A stretch of 64,000 bases of DNA from Alphaproteobacteria bacterium (GCA_019245415.1 JAFARO010000004.1:248001-312000); one strand, 5' to 3'; shown: positions 16,757 through 25,399, counted from the first letter of the stretch. Translations and numbers: made by a program. Notes: generated by a model from the sequence alone, not told the origin.

Positions 16757-18097
16757 ATGGCGCAGGCCTGCGCGGACCAAAACAGCACGGCCACCCCAGT
16801 GTCGGAAGCGACCCTTCCCACCAGCGTCAAATCCCGGCACAGCTTTCTGCCCAGGATTCGGCTGGCCGACATGGCCGGCCGCTACAGCCTCACCGCCATT
16901 GGCCCGATCGCCGTGTCGGCCGCGCATTTCGCCGCGTCGGTGCTTTTCCTGCACAAGCTGGAGCCGGTCGAGTTCGGCCTATTCTCATTCGTGCTCGTAG
17001 TGGTCCCGTTCGCACAGAGCATTTCCTCTGGGTTGCTGGGCGCGCCGATGTTGAGCGCTGTGGGCAAGTCCGAGGTCGCTGCCGAGGCCGAGCGGGCCGC
17101 GCTGCGCGACGTGAACCGGTTTTATTGTCTCGCCGCGGGCATCGTCACCGCAATCCTGATCTGGTTCAGCGGCGCGGGCGCGGCCTGTTCGCTGCTGCTT
17201 GGCGCCTTCGGCGCGGTCATGACGTTCCGCTGGTTCTCGCGATATCATGCCTATTACGGGGGCAAGGCCGCGCTGTCCTCGGCGTCCGACCTCGTCTACA
17301 GCGCCGTGCTGCTTCTCGGGCTGGCACTGCTGTTTGCGACGGATCAGCTGTCCCTGCCGCGCACCAGCATGGTATTGCTGATGAGCGCGTTGGTCTCATT
17401 GTCGCCCTTCGGCAGCACCTATCTGCAGGAACAGGTGGCCGCGCCCTTCAGCGATTTCCGCCGGGTTTTTGGCAGCATGTGGCATGACGTCGTGCGCTGG
17501 TCGCTGATGGGTGTGGTGCTCTCCGAGATGACGGCGAATGCGCACGCCTATCTCGTCACCTTCGCCTCCGGGGCCCAGGCCTTTGCGCTCCTCGCCGCGG
17601 GCAGCCTGATGATGCGGCCGCTCGCCTTGGTGCTGAATGCGCTTCCGGAACGCGAGCGCCCAGCCATGGCCCTGTGCCTCAGCCGCAACGACATCCCGGG
17701 CGCATTCCGGATGATTAACGAATTTCGAACGGCCGCGACGGCAATGTGGCTCGCCACCGTCGGGCTCTCGGCCGTGATCCTCGTCTGGTTCCCACATCTT
17801 GTCGTTCGCAGCGGCTTCGATCCGCGCTCGGTCGAGATCGTCGTCGCCATCTGGATGGGGATCGGGGCGGCGCGCGCGGTACGTTCGCCGGAAACCGCCT
17901 TTCTGCTGGCAGCCGGTCAGTTCGGCCCGCTGGCCAGAGCCGGCATGGCGGGCGGTCTGGTGTCGCTCGGCGCGACCCTGGTTCTGCTGGTGCTGTTCGG
18001 TCCGGTGATCTCGCTGCTGGGCATCCTCGCTGGCGAAACGGCCATGAGCCTGCGCGTCGGCGGTCTGATGCGGAGCTGGAGGCGCGCGCATGGCTGA
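16757..18097 (+). CDS. Polysaccharide flippase (Wzx-like)
   Basis: 446-residue, about 12-helix membrane protein of the MATE/MOP superfamily type, lacking soluble domains. Loops rich in Arg separate the hydrophobic blocks, and the N-terminal 'MAGRYSLTAIGPIAVSAAHFAASVLFL' and 'LEPVEFGLFSFVLVVVPF' resemble oligosaccharide flippases, which carry lipid-linked repeat units to the periplasm. The conclusion rests on topology and on position between the initiating transferases and the Wzy-like polymerase. The gene overlaps the following GT2 gene by eight bases. A GTTAACC sequence lies in the 35-base gap upstream. Confidence 0.75.
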   Translation: MAQACADQNSTATPVSEATLPTSVKSRHSFLPRIRLADMAGRYSLTAIGPIAVSAAHFAASVLFLHKLEPVEFGLFSFVLVVVPFAQSISSGLLGAPMLSAVGKSEVAAEAERAALRDVNRFYCLAAGIVTAILIWFSGAGAACSLLLGAFGAVMTFRWFSRYHAYYGGKAALSSASDLVYSAVLLLGLALLFATDQLSLPRTSMVLLMSALVSLSPFGSTYLQEQVAAPFSDFRRVFGSMWHDVVRWSLMGVVLSEMTANAHAYLVTFASGAQAFALLAAGSLMMRPLALVLNALPERERPAMALCLSRNDIPGAFRMINEFRTAATAMWLATVGLSAVILVWFPHLVVRSGFDPRSVEIVVAIWMGIGAARAVRSPETAFLLAAGQFGPLARAGMAGGLVSLGATLVLLVLFGPVISLLGILAGETAMSLRVGGLMRSWRRAHG

Positions 18098-19010
18098 GGT
18101 GATCGTCGCGGTCCCCACCTTCCGCCGGCCGCAGGGTCTGCGCCGTCTGCTCGACGCGCTCGCCCATCTCGAAACCGGAGCTGATGTCAGGGTACTTGTC
18201 GCCGACAACGACAGCGAACGGCACGAAGGCCTCGATGCCTGCGCCGCGCTTAAGGACTATCGCTGGCCGCTGGATGCCTTTCTCGTGCCTGAGCGCGGCA
18301 TCGCGCAGGCACGCAACGCGCTGGTCGAGCGTGCTTTGAGCTACCGTTGCGATTTCATTGCCATGCTCGACGACGACGAGTGGCCTCAGCCGCAATGGCT
18401 CGATGCCTTCCTCAAGACCCAGCGCGAGACCGGTGCCGATGCGCTGCACGGGGACATCCTGCGCGCCTTCGAGACGAAGCCGGGCGCATGGGCCGCGCGT
18501 TGCGACGGAGTGGCGCCGCTGCTTGGCGCGCGCAGCGGTCCGATCCCGATGATCGAAGGCTCAGGCAACGTTTTCCTTTCGCGCGCCTGTTTCGAGCGGC
18601 TGGAGAAGCCGTGCTTCGACCCGGCCTTCGCGCTTTCGGGGGGCGAGGACCGTGATTTCTTCGAGCGCCTGCGTCGCAAGGGGCTGCGTTTTGCTTGGTC
18701 GAAGGAGGCGGTCGTGCATGCTTTCGTGCCGGCCAGCCGCGCGACGCTCGGCTGGGCGCTGAAGCGCGCCTATCGGGTGGGCAATTCCGACATGCGCGTA
18801 ATGCTCAAACACGCGCATGGCAGGCGCGACCGCATCACCGAGACGATCAAGATCGTGGCTGCGCTGCTGCTGTTCCCGCTTCTCTTCGTCCTCGGCGCAG
18901 CGAACGGACGCGCGGTGCAGGCGTTACGCCGGCTCTGCCGCGCCGCCGGAAAGATCGCCGCGCTGCGCGGCCGGTTCTATGACGAATACGCCGTGACCCA
19001 TGGCTCTTGA
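18090..19010 (+). CDS. GT2 family glycosyltransferase
   Basis: 306-residue glycosyltransferase with a GT-A fold. The start 'MAEVIVAVPTFRRPQGLRRLLDAL' and 'VADNDSE' are the nucleotide-binding strand motifs; 'FIAMLDDDEWPQPQWLDAFL' supplies the metal-binding D-x-D; 'GSGNVFLSR' and 'SGGEDRDFFERLRRKG' carry the acceptor and catalytic ED region. A hydrophobic segment near residue 250-268 could attach it to the membrane. It overlaps genes on both sides (8 bases with the flippase, 11 with the polymerase), so it is part of a tightly coupled assembly operon. Sugar specificity cannot be read. Confidence 0.88.
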   Translation: MAEVIVAVPTFRRPQGLRRLLDALAHLETGADVRVLVADNDSERHEGLDACAALKDYRWPLDAFLVPERGIAQARNALVERALSYRCDFIAMLDDDEWPQPQWLDAFLKTQRETGADALHGDILRAFETKPGAWAARCDGVAPLLGARSGPIPMIEGSGNVFLSRACFERLEKPCFDPAFALSGGEDRDFFERLRRKGLRFAWSKEAVVHAFVPASRATLGWALKRAYRVGNSDMRVMLKHAHGRRDRITETIKIVAALLLFPLLFVLGAANGRAVQALRRLCRAAGKIAALRGRFYDEYAVTHGS

Positions 19011-20286
19011 GATCGCCAGCCCGCCCTTGGCAAGACCGCGCGCCGCTTTCGGCGCGATGGATGCGGCGTTCCTCGCCGTGCTCCTGCTCGCCTTCATCGG
19101 CCTGCAGCCCTTTGCCGTCCGCAATCCGGCAACCGATCTTCAGACCGGTCCCTATCAGATGACCGGCGGCGGCGACGCGGTGCGCCAGGCCCTGTATCTC
19201 CTCATCTTCGTGACGGTCTTCGCGGCCGCGTTCCTGCGCCGCGGCCTCGACGCGATCTCGCTGGTGCCGCCTTTGCTGCTCTGTCTGCTTGCCTGGTGCC
19301 TGGTGAGCGCGGCCTGGGCCGCGGCGCCGGACGTCGCGATGCGCCGCGCGGGACTTGCCATCGTCGTCGCCATTGCGGTGATGCTCTGCGTCGACGCCCT
19401 GGGATTCGAGCGTGCCTTCCGCCTCTGGCGCTGGGTGCTCGCAGGCATATTGATCGTGAACGGGCTGTCAGTGGCACTGGTCCCCCAGGCCGTCCACCTG
19501 CCCGGCGAGCAGGACCCGGGCTTGGTGGGCGACTGGCGCGGGCTTTACTTCCACAAGAACATCGCGGGCGCCGTTAGTGCGGTCACCGCCATCGTCTTCT
19601 TCTTCCAGGGCTTGAGGTCGCGACGCTGGACGGATTTCGCGCTGTTCGCCGCCGCGCTGCTCTTCACCGTGATGACGCGTTCGAAATCGTCTCTCGGTCT
19701 GCTGCCGCTGGCGATTTCCGCAGGCCTGGTCTACCGCTTCGCCTGGAGAAGCGCGCTCGACCGCGGCATCGTGGCCGTCGCGCTGCTGATCGCGCTGTTC
19801 CTGGCCGCCGCATTCGTCGCGGTGGATTACGACGCGATCGCGCGGATGCTGGAAGACCCGGCGGAGTTCACCGGCCGCGCCGCGATCTGGCAGGCGGAGA
19901 TCGCCTTCATCGCCGATCACCCGTTGCTCGGCTCCGGCTTCGGCACCTTCGCCGACACCGGGAGCCTGTCGCCACTGCACAATTACGTCGCGGGCTCGTG
20001 GGTAGAGGCGGTGGCGCATGGCCATAGCGGCTATCTGCAGATCTTCGTCACCATCGGCGCGATCGGTCTCGGTTTCACGGTGCTCGGGTTGATCGTGGCG
20101 CCGGGCATCCGTTTCTGGCGGATGGACGGGAGCGATCTCGATCTCAAGGCGGGCCTGTTCGCGCTGTTCGTTTTCCTCGTGCTGCACAATGTGATGGAGT
20201 CCGACTTCCTGGAAGGCGACGCGCCGGCCTGGGTCGGCTTTCTGTTGATGCTCGCTTTCCTTTACCGGCTGCCGTTGCGGACATGA
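19000..20286 (+). CDS. O-antigen ligase / Wzy polymerase family protein
   Basis: 428-residue membrane protein with about ten to twelve helices. A large periplasmic loop contains the Wzy_C signature 'GRAAIWQAEIAFIADHPLLGSGFGTF' with following 'HNYVAGSWVEAVAHGHSGYLQIFVTIGAIG', the His-rich pattern of O-antigen ligases and polymerases. An Arg-rich loop and 'WRGLYFHKNIAG' also match exopolysaccharide polymerases (ExoQ-like). In this operon, between a flippase and a chain-length protein, it most likely polymerises repeat units in the periplasm. Its stop overlaps the next gene's ATG (ATGA). Confidence 0.87.
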   Translation: MALEIASPPLARPRAAFGAMDAAFLAVLLLAFIGLQPFAVRNPATDLQTGPYQMTGGGDAVRQALYLLIFVTVFAAAFLRRGLDAISLVPPLLLCLLAWCLVSAAWAAAPDVAMRRAGLAIVVAIAVMLCVDALGFERAFRLWRWVLAGILIVNGLSVALVPQAVHLPGEQDPGLVGDWRGLYFHKNIAGAVSAVTAIVFFFQGLRSRRWTDFALFAAALLFTVMTRSKSSLGLLPLAISAGLVYRFAWRSALDRGIVAVALLIALFLAAAFVAVDYDAIARMLEDPAEFTGRAAIWQAEIAFIADHPLLGSGFGTFADTGSLSPLHNYVAGSWVEAVAHGHSGYLQIFVTIGAIGLGFTVLGLIVAPGIRFWRMDGSDLDLKAGLFALFVFLVLHNVMESDFLEGDAPAWVGFLLMLAFLYRLPLRT

Positions 20287-21203
20287 CGCCGTTCTTTTCC
20301 GTCATCATCCCGGTCTACAACCGCGCTGAGGATCTCGGCCAGGCCATCCGGTCGGTGCTCGCCCAGAGCGAACAGGATTTCGAGATCATCGTGGTCGATG
20401 ACGGATCGTCCGATGATCCGCAGAGCGTGACGGGAAGCTTCGCCGATCCGCGGATCCGCTTTCATCGCCAGGCCAATCGCGGCGGCGGTGCTGCGCGCAA
20501 TACCGGCATCGATCTTGCGCGCGGGCGCTTCGTCGCGTTCCTCGACTCCGACGACGCCTATCTTCCCGGCCATCTCGAACGCATGCGCCGACTGCTCGAG
20601 AACAGCGAGAACACGGTGGGCTACGCCCGCGTCGTGGTCGACAGAGGCGGGGGGCGCGAGCTGCTCAAGCCACCGCGCGCCATCCGCCGGGGCGAACCGA
20701 TGGCGGACTATCTGCTGTGCGACCGCGGCTTCGTGCCCACCATCACCCTCAGCGTCGCGCGCGAGACGGCGGCCAGGGTGCGCTATCACGAGAATCTGCG
20801 GGCAGCCGAGGACACCGATTTCGCCATCCGCCTTGAGCTGGCGGGCTGCCATTTTGCCATGGTGGACGCGCCGGGCGCGGTCTGGCGCGATCTGCCCGAT
20901 CCCAACCGCACCTCTGCCGGCCGCAAGGGGGGCCGCATGGTCCCCTGGCTGGAGGAAATGCGCCCGCGCATCTCGGCCCGCGCCTATCACGGCTGCAGGG
21001 GCTGGGCCGTGGCCAAGTCGGTCGCCTTGTCGGACCCTCCGGCTGCCCTGCGGCTGTGGCTCGCCGCAGTGGTCCGGGGCTGCTTCCGGCCGAGCCTGGC
21101 GGCAGTGATCTTCCTGCAAATCTTTCTTTCCGACCGTGGCTACCGGAGGCTGGCGGACGGAGCAGTGCGGTTCCTGCGGCCAGGCAGCTTGCCGGGCGGA
21201 TAG
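20283..21203 (+). CDS. GT2 family glycosyltransferase
   Basis: 306-residue GT-A glycosyltransferase: 'FFSVIIPVYNRAEDLGQAIRSVLAQ', 'IIVVDDGSSDD', 'NRGGGAARNTGIDLARGRFVAFLDSDDAYLPGHLERM' (D-x-D), and 'AAEDTDFAIRLELAG' (ED). The C-terminal 60 residues are more basic and hydrophobic. It is translationally coupled to the polymerase gene by a four-base overlap and is the last gene before the inverted repeat upstream of the Wzc-like gene. Donor and acceptor are unknown. Confidence 0.9.
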   Translation: MTPFFSVIIPVYNRAEDLGQAIRSVLAQSEQDFEIIVVDDGSSDDPQSVTGSFADPRIRFHRQANRGGGAARNTGIDLARGRFVAFLDSDDAYLPGHLERMRRLLENSENTVGYARVVVDRGGGRELLKPPRAIRRGEPMADYLLCDRGFVPTITLSVARETAARVRYHENLRAAEDTDFAIRLELAGCHFAMVDAPGAVWRDLPDPNRTSAGRKGGRMVPWLEEMRPRISARAYHGCRGWAVAKSVALSDPPAALRLWLAAVVRGCFRPSLAAVIFLQIFLSDRGYRRLADGAVRFLRPGSLPGG

Positions 21204-21205
21204 AA

Positions 21206-21279
21206 GTTTCCGGCCGTTAACCGATCCTCAGCCCATGCAAGCTTTAATCCATCCGGATTCACCGTTAAGGGCCGGAAAC
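21206..21279. repeat. Long inverted repeat ahead of the wzc-like gene
   Basis: Two 16-base arms, GTTTCCGGCCGTTAAC at 21206-21221 and the reverse complement of GTTTCCGGCCCTTAAC at 21264-21279, differ at one position. They are separated by about 42 bases, inside which AATCC(N4)GGATT at 21246-21259 forms a smaller palindrome. The element fills the gap between two genes of the polysaccharide operon and ends ten bases before the preferred ATG at 21289. It could be an operator, a transcript hairpin or an attenuator; there is no terminal T-run, so a simple terminator is unlikely. Confidence 0.7.
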
Positions 21280-21288
21280 CCCATTTCG

Positions 21289-23316
21289 ATGTCAGAGCCC
21301 GCCGCCACACTGACGCGCGCACCGTCCGGCGCGGAGGTTTTGCGCGCCGCCGGCGAACGCATCGGCACGATCCTGACCGTGACCGCGGCCGTCGTGCTCA
21401 CGACGCTGGCGGTGCTGATGATGCTGCCGACGCTCTATTCGACGTCGGCCAGCCTGATGCTCGATCCGCGCAAGAACAACGTCGCCGACATTTCCTCCGT
21501 GCTTTCGCAGTTGCCGACCGACCCGGCCTCGCTGCAGAACCAGATCCAGATCCTGCAGTCGCACGACCTTGCGGCGCAGGTGATCGCCAAGCTCAGGCTC
21601 TATGACGATCCGGAGTTCGATACCGCGCTCAAACCCGGCTTGTTCGGCCAGGGCGGCGCTCCGGTCGATCCGGCCGCCGCGCGCGAGAAGATCGTCGCCG
21701 CGTTCCAGAAGGGCTTGAGCGTCGCAGCGGAGGGTCTCTCCACCACGCTTACCGTCACCTTCACCGCGCGCGATCCGCAAAAGGCGGCATTGATCGCCAA
21801 CACCCTGGTCGACACCTATATCGACGATCAGCTCGCGGCCAAGCGTGATGTGGGAAGCCGCACCACCGACTGGCTGCTCACGCGTACCCGCGATCTGGCG
21901 CAGCGGCTGCAGGCCCAGGAAGCGGCCATCCAGAGATACAAGGCCGACAACAGTCTCACAGAGACCGCCGACGGTTCCTCACTGGCCGATCAGCAGATCA
22001 GCGCGATCAGCAACCAGCTCGTGGCCGCCAAAGCCGACCTCGCCCAGAAGCAGGCGACCAGCGAACGCGTCGCTGCTTTGATCAAGGCGGGAGACACCGC
22101 CGACGTGTCGCAGATCCTGGCCTCGCCGCTCATCGTCCAGCTGCGCACCCAGCAGGCACTGCTGATCGCTCAGGAGTCCGATCTTTCCACGCGCTACGGA
22201 CCGCGCCATCCCAAGATGGCCGCGGTGGAAACCCAGCGCCGCGATCTCGACGGCAAGATCGCGGTCGAGGTCAGCCGGCTGGCGGGCTCGATCGCCAACG
22301 ACGTCGCGGTGGCCCGCGCCAATGTCGCGTCCCTTGCCGCGAGCCTCGCGCTCGCCGAGCGCCAGGCGTCGTCGCAGGATCAGGTCCGGGTCAAGCTGCG
22401 CGCGCTCGAATCCAATGCCGATTCCACACGCACGATGTACCAGGCCTTCGTCCAGCGGCTGCGGGAGACCCAAGACCAGGACGTGATCCAAAGCGCCGAT
22501 GCGCGCGTGATCTCGCACGCGCCCGTTCCGACGGCTCCGAGCTGGCCGAAACGTTCGCTTGTGCTTGGCGCATCGCTTCCCGGCGGCTTGTTGCTCGGCC
22601 TGCTCGTTGCGCTGATCGGGATGCGATTCGAAGAGCGTTCGCCGCGCGGCGCACGTGTTCTTCCCGCCGAAGCGTTTGCCGGCGCCACTGCACCACGCGT
22701 CCCGGTGCTGGCCGTGATCGACGGATTGTCCGATCCACGCGCGCCCGATGCGGTGCTCGATTGGCCAGAATCCAACATCGCGCGCGACATGGCGGCGCTT
22801 CGCGAGCGGCTGCGGGCGGGAGCCAGGATTGTCGCCGTGACCGGAGCGGATACCGGCCTTGCCAAGTCGGCAACGGTCGCGGCCTTGGCCCGCAGCGCGG
22901 CCAGCATCGGGCTGCGCGTCGTCGCCGTCGATGCGGCGATGGGCGGCGAGACCGCGCGCCAGCTCGGCGTCGGTGCCGTGCATTTCGGGCTACTCGAAGC
23001 GCTGGCCGGTCGCATCGGCATCGACAAGGCACTCTGCAGGGAACCGCGATCGTCCGCGCGGGTGCTTGGTGTCGCCCAACGTCCGCAAAACCCCGCAGTC
23101 GCTATCGCCTCGGCGCGCATGGCGGTGCTGCTTGCAAATCTGCGGCAGGCCTTCGATCTGGTCATCGTCGATGCGCCGGAGCTTCACGCCCCGGGCGGTG
23201 CCGCCTTGCTGCGCCAGTGCGACGCCACCCTCATCGTCGCCCGCGGCGGCAGCCCCGCCGCCGAGGTGGCTGCCCGGCTGGCCCTGCCGCGCGCGGGTCT
23301 CGTCCTTTGGCGGTGA
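21289..23316 (+). CDS. Wzc/GumC-like polysaccharide co-polymerase with degenerate kinase domain
   Basis: 675 residues. A first membrane helix (about 27-47) is followed by the Wzz periplasmic domain ('TLYSTSASLMLDPRK', 'IQILQSHDLAAQVI') and a long helical hairpin with 'LSTRYGPRHPKMAAVETQRRDL'. A second helix lies at about 422-446, then a cytoplasmic P-loop domain. Wzz domains set chain length; in Wzc the P-loop domain is a tyrosine autokinase. Here the Walker A keeps Lys526 but reads T-G-L-A-K-S, Walker A' has D-A-A-M-G instead of D-x-D-x-R, Walker B keeps Asp628 (VDAP), and the C-terminus ends 'LVLWR' with no tyrosine cluster. So autophosphorylation looks improbable. An upstream ATG at 21235 would place the start inside the inverted repeat and is less likely. 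Confidence 0.85.
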   Translation: MSEPAATLTRAPSGAEVLRAAGERIGTILTVTAAVVLTTLAVLMMLPTLYSTSASLMLDPRKNNVADISSVLSQLPTDPASLQNQIQILQSHDLAAQVIAKLRLYDDPEFDTALKPGLFGQGGAPVDPAAAREKIVAAFQKGLSVAAEGLSTTLTVTFTARDPQKAALIANTLVDTYIDDQLAAKRDVGSRTTDWLLTRTRDLAQRLQAQEAAIQRYKADNSLTETADGSSLADQQISAISNQLVAAKADLAQKQATSERVAALIKAGDTADVSQILASPLIVQLRTQQALLIAQESDLSTRYGPRHPKMAAVETQRRDLDGKIAVEVSRLAGSIANDVAVARANVASLAASLALAERQASSQDQVRVKLRALESNADSTRTMYQAFVQRLRETQDQDVIQSADARVISHAPVPTAPSWPKRSLVLGASLPGGLLLGLLVALIGMRFEERSPRGARVLPAEAFAGATAPRVPVLAVIDGLSDPRAPDAVLDWPESNIARDMAALRERLRAGARIVAVTGADTGLAKSATVAALARSAASIGLRVVAVDAAMGGETARQLGVGAVHFGLLEALAGRIGIDKALCREPRSSARVLGVAQRPQNPAVAIASARMAVLLANLRQAFDLVIVDAPELHAPGGAALLRQCDATLIVARGGSPAAEVAARLALPRAGLVLWR

Positions 23317-23469
23317 AGCCTTGCGGCGTTTTGGCGCAAGCGGCCCTTGGGGGTAACCTTTCTGCAAATAATTTCATTGTGCAGCCCGGGGCTTATGCGA
23401 TAGGCGTTTGCGCCCGCTCATTCCGACGCAGGGCGCTTGGGGCTTCCGTCGAAAGCGAACGACATCGTC

Positions 23470-24036
23470 ATGAACGACAATTTGCGAATGCAGCTGACGC
23501 GCGGCGCGATCGCTGTCGGTATTTTCGTTGCGGGCCTGGTCGTGGGCTGGGCGATCCGCAACGACGGCAGCAATCCCGCCCGTATCTCGGTCTACAAGGA
23601 TTGGCAGCTCTCCTGCCCCGCCGATGAGGACAAGAAGGGGTCCTGCGTCCTGGCGACGACCATCGTCGATCAGGGACAGCGCCTCGGCCAAGTGTCGATC
23701 GGCACGGAGGCGAGCGACCTTAGCAAGCATGCGATGGTGGTAAACCTGCCACTCACAGTTCTGATCCCGCCCGGCTTCGGCATCCAGATCGGCAGCGACA
23801 CCAAGTCAATTCCCTATTCGACCTGTCTGCCGTCGGGCTGCGTCGGTACCTTCACCATGGACGACAAGGTGCTCGATGAGTTGGATTCCGCTTCTTCCGT
23901 CGGCACCACGGTGACTGCGCCGGACGGCCGCAGCGTCACGCTGCCCATCTCGGTGCAGGGGTACAAGGAAGCGGCCAAGGCAATGCGTTCGGCCGAAGCG
24001 CGTCGGCGGTCCTGGTGGTGGAGATTGTGGTCATGA
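23470..24036 (+). CDS. IalB-family (invasion-associated locus B) membrane-anchored protein
   Basis: 188-residue protein with one N-terminal membrane helix ('RGAIAVGIFVAGLVVGWAI') and a periplasmic domain of the IalB family. It shows the family's 'YKDWQLSCP' near the start of the domain, Cys pairs (in 'CPADEDKKGSC' and 'CLPSGC'), and 'LPISVQGYKEAAKAM' at the end. IalB proteins are widespread in alphaproteobacteria; their biochemical role is not established. The ATG at 23470 is chosen because the helix then begins properly. It follows the Wzc-like gene by 153 bases and overlaps the next IalB gene by four bases. Confidence 0.82.
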   Translation: MNDNLRMQLTRGAIAVGIFVAGLVVGWAIRNDGSNPARISVYKDWQLSCPADEDKKGSCVLATTIVDQGQRLGQVSIGTEASDLSKHAMVVNLPLTVLIPPGFGIQIGSDTKSIPYSTCLPSGCVGTFTMDDKVLDELDSASSVGTTVTAPDGRSVTLPISVQGYKEAAKAMRSAEARRRSWWWRLWS

Positions 24037-24608
24037 TGCAGTTGCACCGCGTTGGTCTGTCTCTTGCGGCCCTTGCGCTGACGGCAAGTGGCGCGCTGGC
24101 GCAGCAAGAGGCGCCTCGCAAGCCGGTCACGCCCACCACGATCAAGACCGTCGGCGGCTGGGACGTGCGCTGCTATCCGGTCCAGTCGCTGGCACCGTGC
24201 GAGATGTGGGAGGCCGTGGCTTTCAAGGGGACCACGCAACTCGCGGCCAGCCTATCCATCGTTTATATCCCCGCGCGCGACAGCTATGCGGTCCAGATCG
24301 TGCTTCCCTTCGGAATGGATTTCTCCAAAGGCGCCAGGCTCGCCGCCGGCGACTACACCTCCGAAGTGCTGCACTTCGAACGCTGCGAGCGGATCGGCTG
24401 CCTGGTCGCGATGCGCGACGGCAACGGCGCCGCAGACGCCTTGCGGGGCCAGGCCGCCGTCAAGGTCAAAGTCACCTGGTTCCACGGCAAGTCGATGGAC
24501 ATCACCGTGCCGCTCAAGGGCTATGACGAAGCGCGCAGCGCATTGGTCGAAGCTGCCAAGCAGAAGGCCGCCAAGCCCGACGCCTCTGCCGCGGCGCCGT
24601 CGCCCTAG
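24033..24608 (+). CDS. IalB-family periplasmic protein with cleavable signal
   Basis: 191-residue paralogue of the preceding gene. It has a classical signal peptide ('RVGLSLAALALTASGALAQQ', cleavage after ALA likely), then 'GGWDVRCYPVQSLAPCEMWE', the four-Cys pattern with 'ERCERIGCLVAM', and the closing 'VPLKGYDEARSAL' motif shared with its neighbour. A Lys/Ala/Pro-rich tail ends the protein. ATGA overlap with the upstream gene implies coupled translation and perhaps a membrane-anchored/soluble pair acting together in the periplasm. It is the last plus-strand gene of the polysaccharide locus and converges on mlaA across 62 bases. Confidence 0.85.
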   Translation: MMQLHRVGLSLAALALTASGALAQQEAPRKPVTPTTIKTVGGWDVRCYPVQSLAPCEMWEAVAFKGTTQLAASLSIVYIPARDSYAVQIVLPFGMDFSKGARLAAGDYTSEVLHFERCERIGCLVAMRDGNGAADALRGQAAVKVKVTWFHGKSMDITVPLKGYDEARSALVEAAKQKAAKPDASAAAPSP

Positions 24609-24670
24609 GGAACGCCGGCGCAGCAAGCTTCGCTGGCGATTCAGGGTCCTCGCTCCGACGGAAGCGGCTT

Positions 24671-25399
24671 CTACAAATCCGGCAGGTCGGTTTTGTCTGG
24701 TGCGCCGTTGCGGATTTCGCTGTTGCGGAACTGGCGATAGAGGCTGCGCTGCGTGGCGTAGAGATCCACCGAGGTCCGCTCGATCTGGTCGAGGTTCTCG
24801 ACGTTGCGCGCGCGCAAATCGACGAAGCCCATGCCGGTGCGCGCGTAGTTCAAGGTGTGCCAGCCATCGAAGCGCAGATAGGTGAACGGATCCTGGAAGA
24901 TGTCGACGACTTTGCCGGCGGCATCACGCGGCGGCGCGGGCCCAACGAACGGCAGCACCAGGAAAGGACCTTCTCCGGCGCCCCACACGGCCAGGGTCTG
25001 CCCGAAATCCTCGGTATGCTCGGGAATGCCCATCTTGCTTGCGATATCGAACATCCCGCCGATGCCGAGCGTGGTGTTGAAAGTGATCCGGCCCAGCGTC
25101 TGCGCCGCGCGCTTCGGCTCGCCCTGGAGGACGTCGTTGGCGAACGTCACCGGCTCGTCCATATTGGCGAGCATGTTGTGGATCGCGTCGCGCGCCTGCG
25201 CCGGAACGGCGTGGTTGTAAAACACCGCCACCGGGCGGGCGACATGCTTGTCGAGGCCCTGGTTGAAGGCGAATACCTCGCGGTTGGTCGGCTCGTAGGG
25301 ATCGTTCTGGGCGAGCGAGTCCGGATTGCTGGTGGTCTCGCAACCCGAAAGGGCGAGCGCGGCGGAGAACACCGCAATCAACGAAAGCGGACGGAACAT
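24671..25399 (-). CDS. mlaA: MlaA (VacJ) family outer-membrane lipoprotein
   Basis: Outer-membrane part of the Mla system that removes misplaced phospholipids from the outer leaflet. The 242-residue product has a lipoprotein signal with lipobox 'LALSGC', then family motifs 'DPYEPTNREVFAFNQGLDKHVARPVA', 'NMLANMDEPVTFANDVLQGEP', 'NTTLGIGGMFDIASKMGIPEHTEDFGQTLAVWGAGEGPFLVLPFVGP'. The ATG at 25399 is the only start that gives a proper signal peptide. The partner genes mlaBCDEF are not in the window. Confidence 0.93.
   Translation of the reverse strand: MFRPLSLIAVFSAALALSGCETTSNPDSLAQNDPYEPTNREVFAFNQGLDKHVARPVAVFYNHAVPAQARDAIHNMLANMDEPVTFANDVLQGEPKRAAQTLGRITFNTTLGIGGMFDIASKMGIPEHTEDFGQTLAVWGAGEGPFLVLPFVGPAPPRDAAGKVVDIFQDPFTYLRFDGWHTLNYARTGMGFVDLRARNVENLDQIERTSVDLYATQRSLYRQFRNSEIRNGAPDKTDLPDL

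Noticed and set aside
21235-21288. Upstream ATG as start of the Wzc-like protein
   Set aside because: It would place coding sequence over the inverted repeat, lacks a ribosome-binding site and adds residues unlike the family N-terminus; the ATG at 21289 is preferred.
23321-23341. CTTGCG...CGCAAG stem as a terminator after the Wzc-like gene
   Set aside because: The stem is only six bases and no T-run follows, so it cannot be supported as a terminator.
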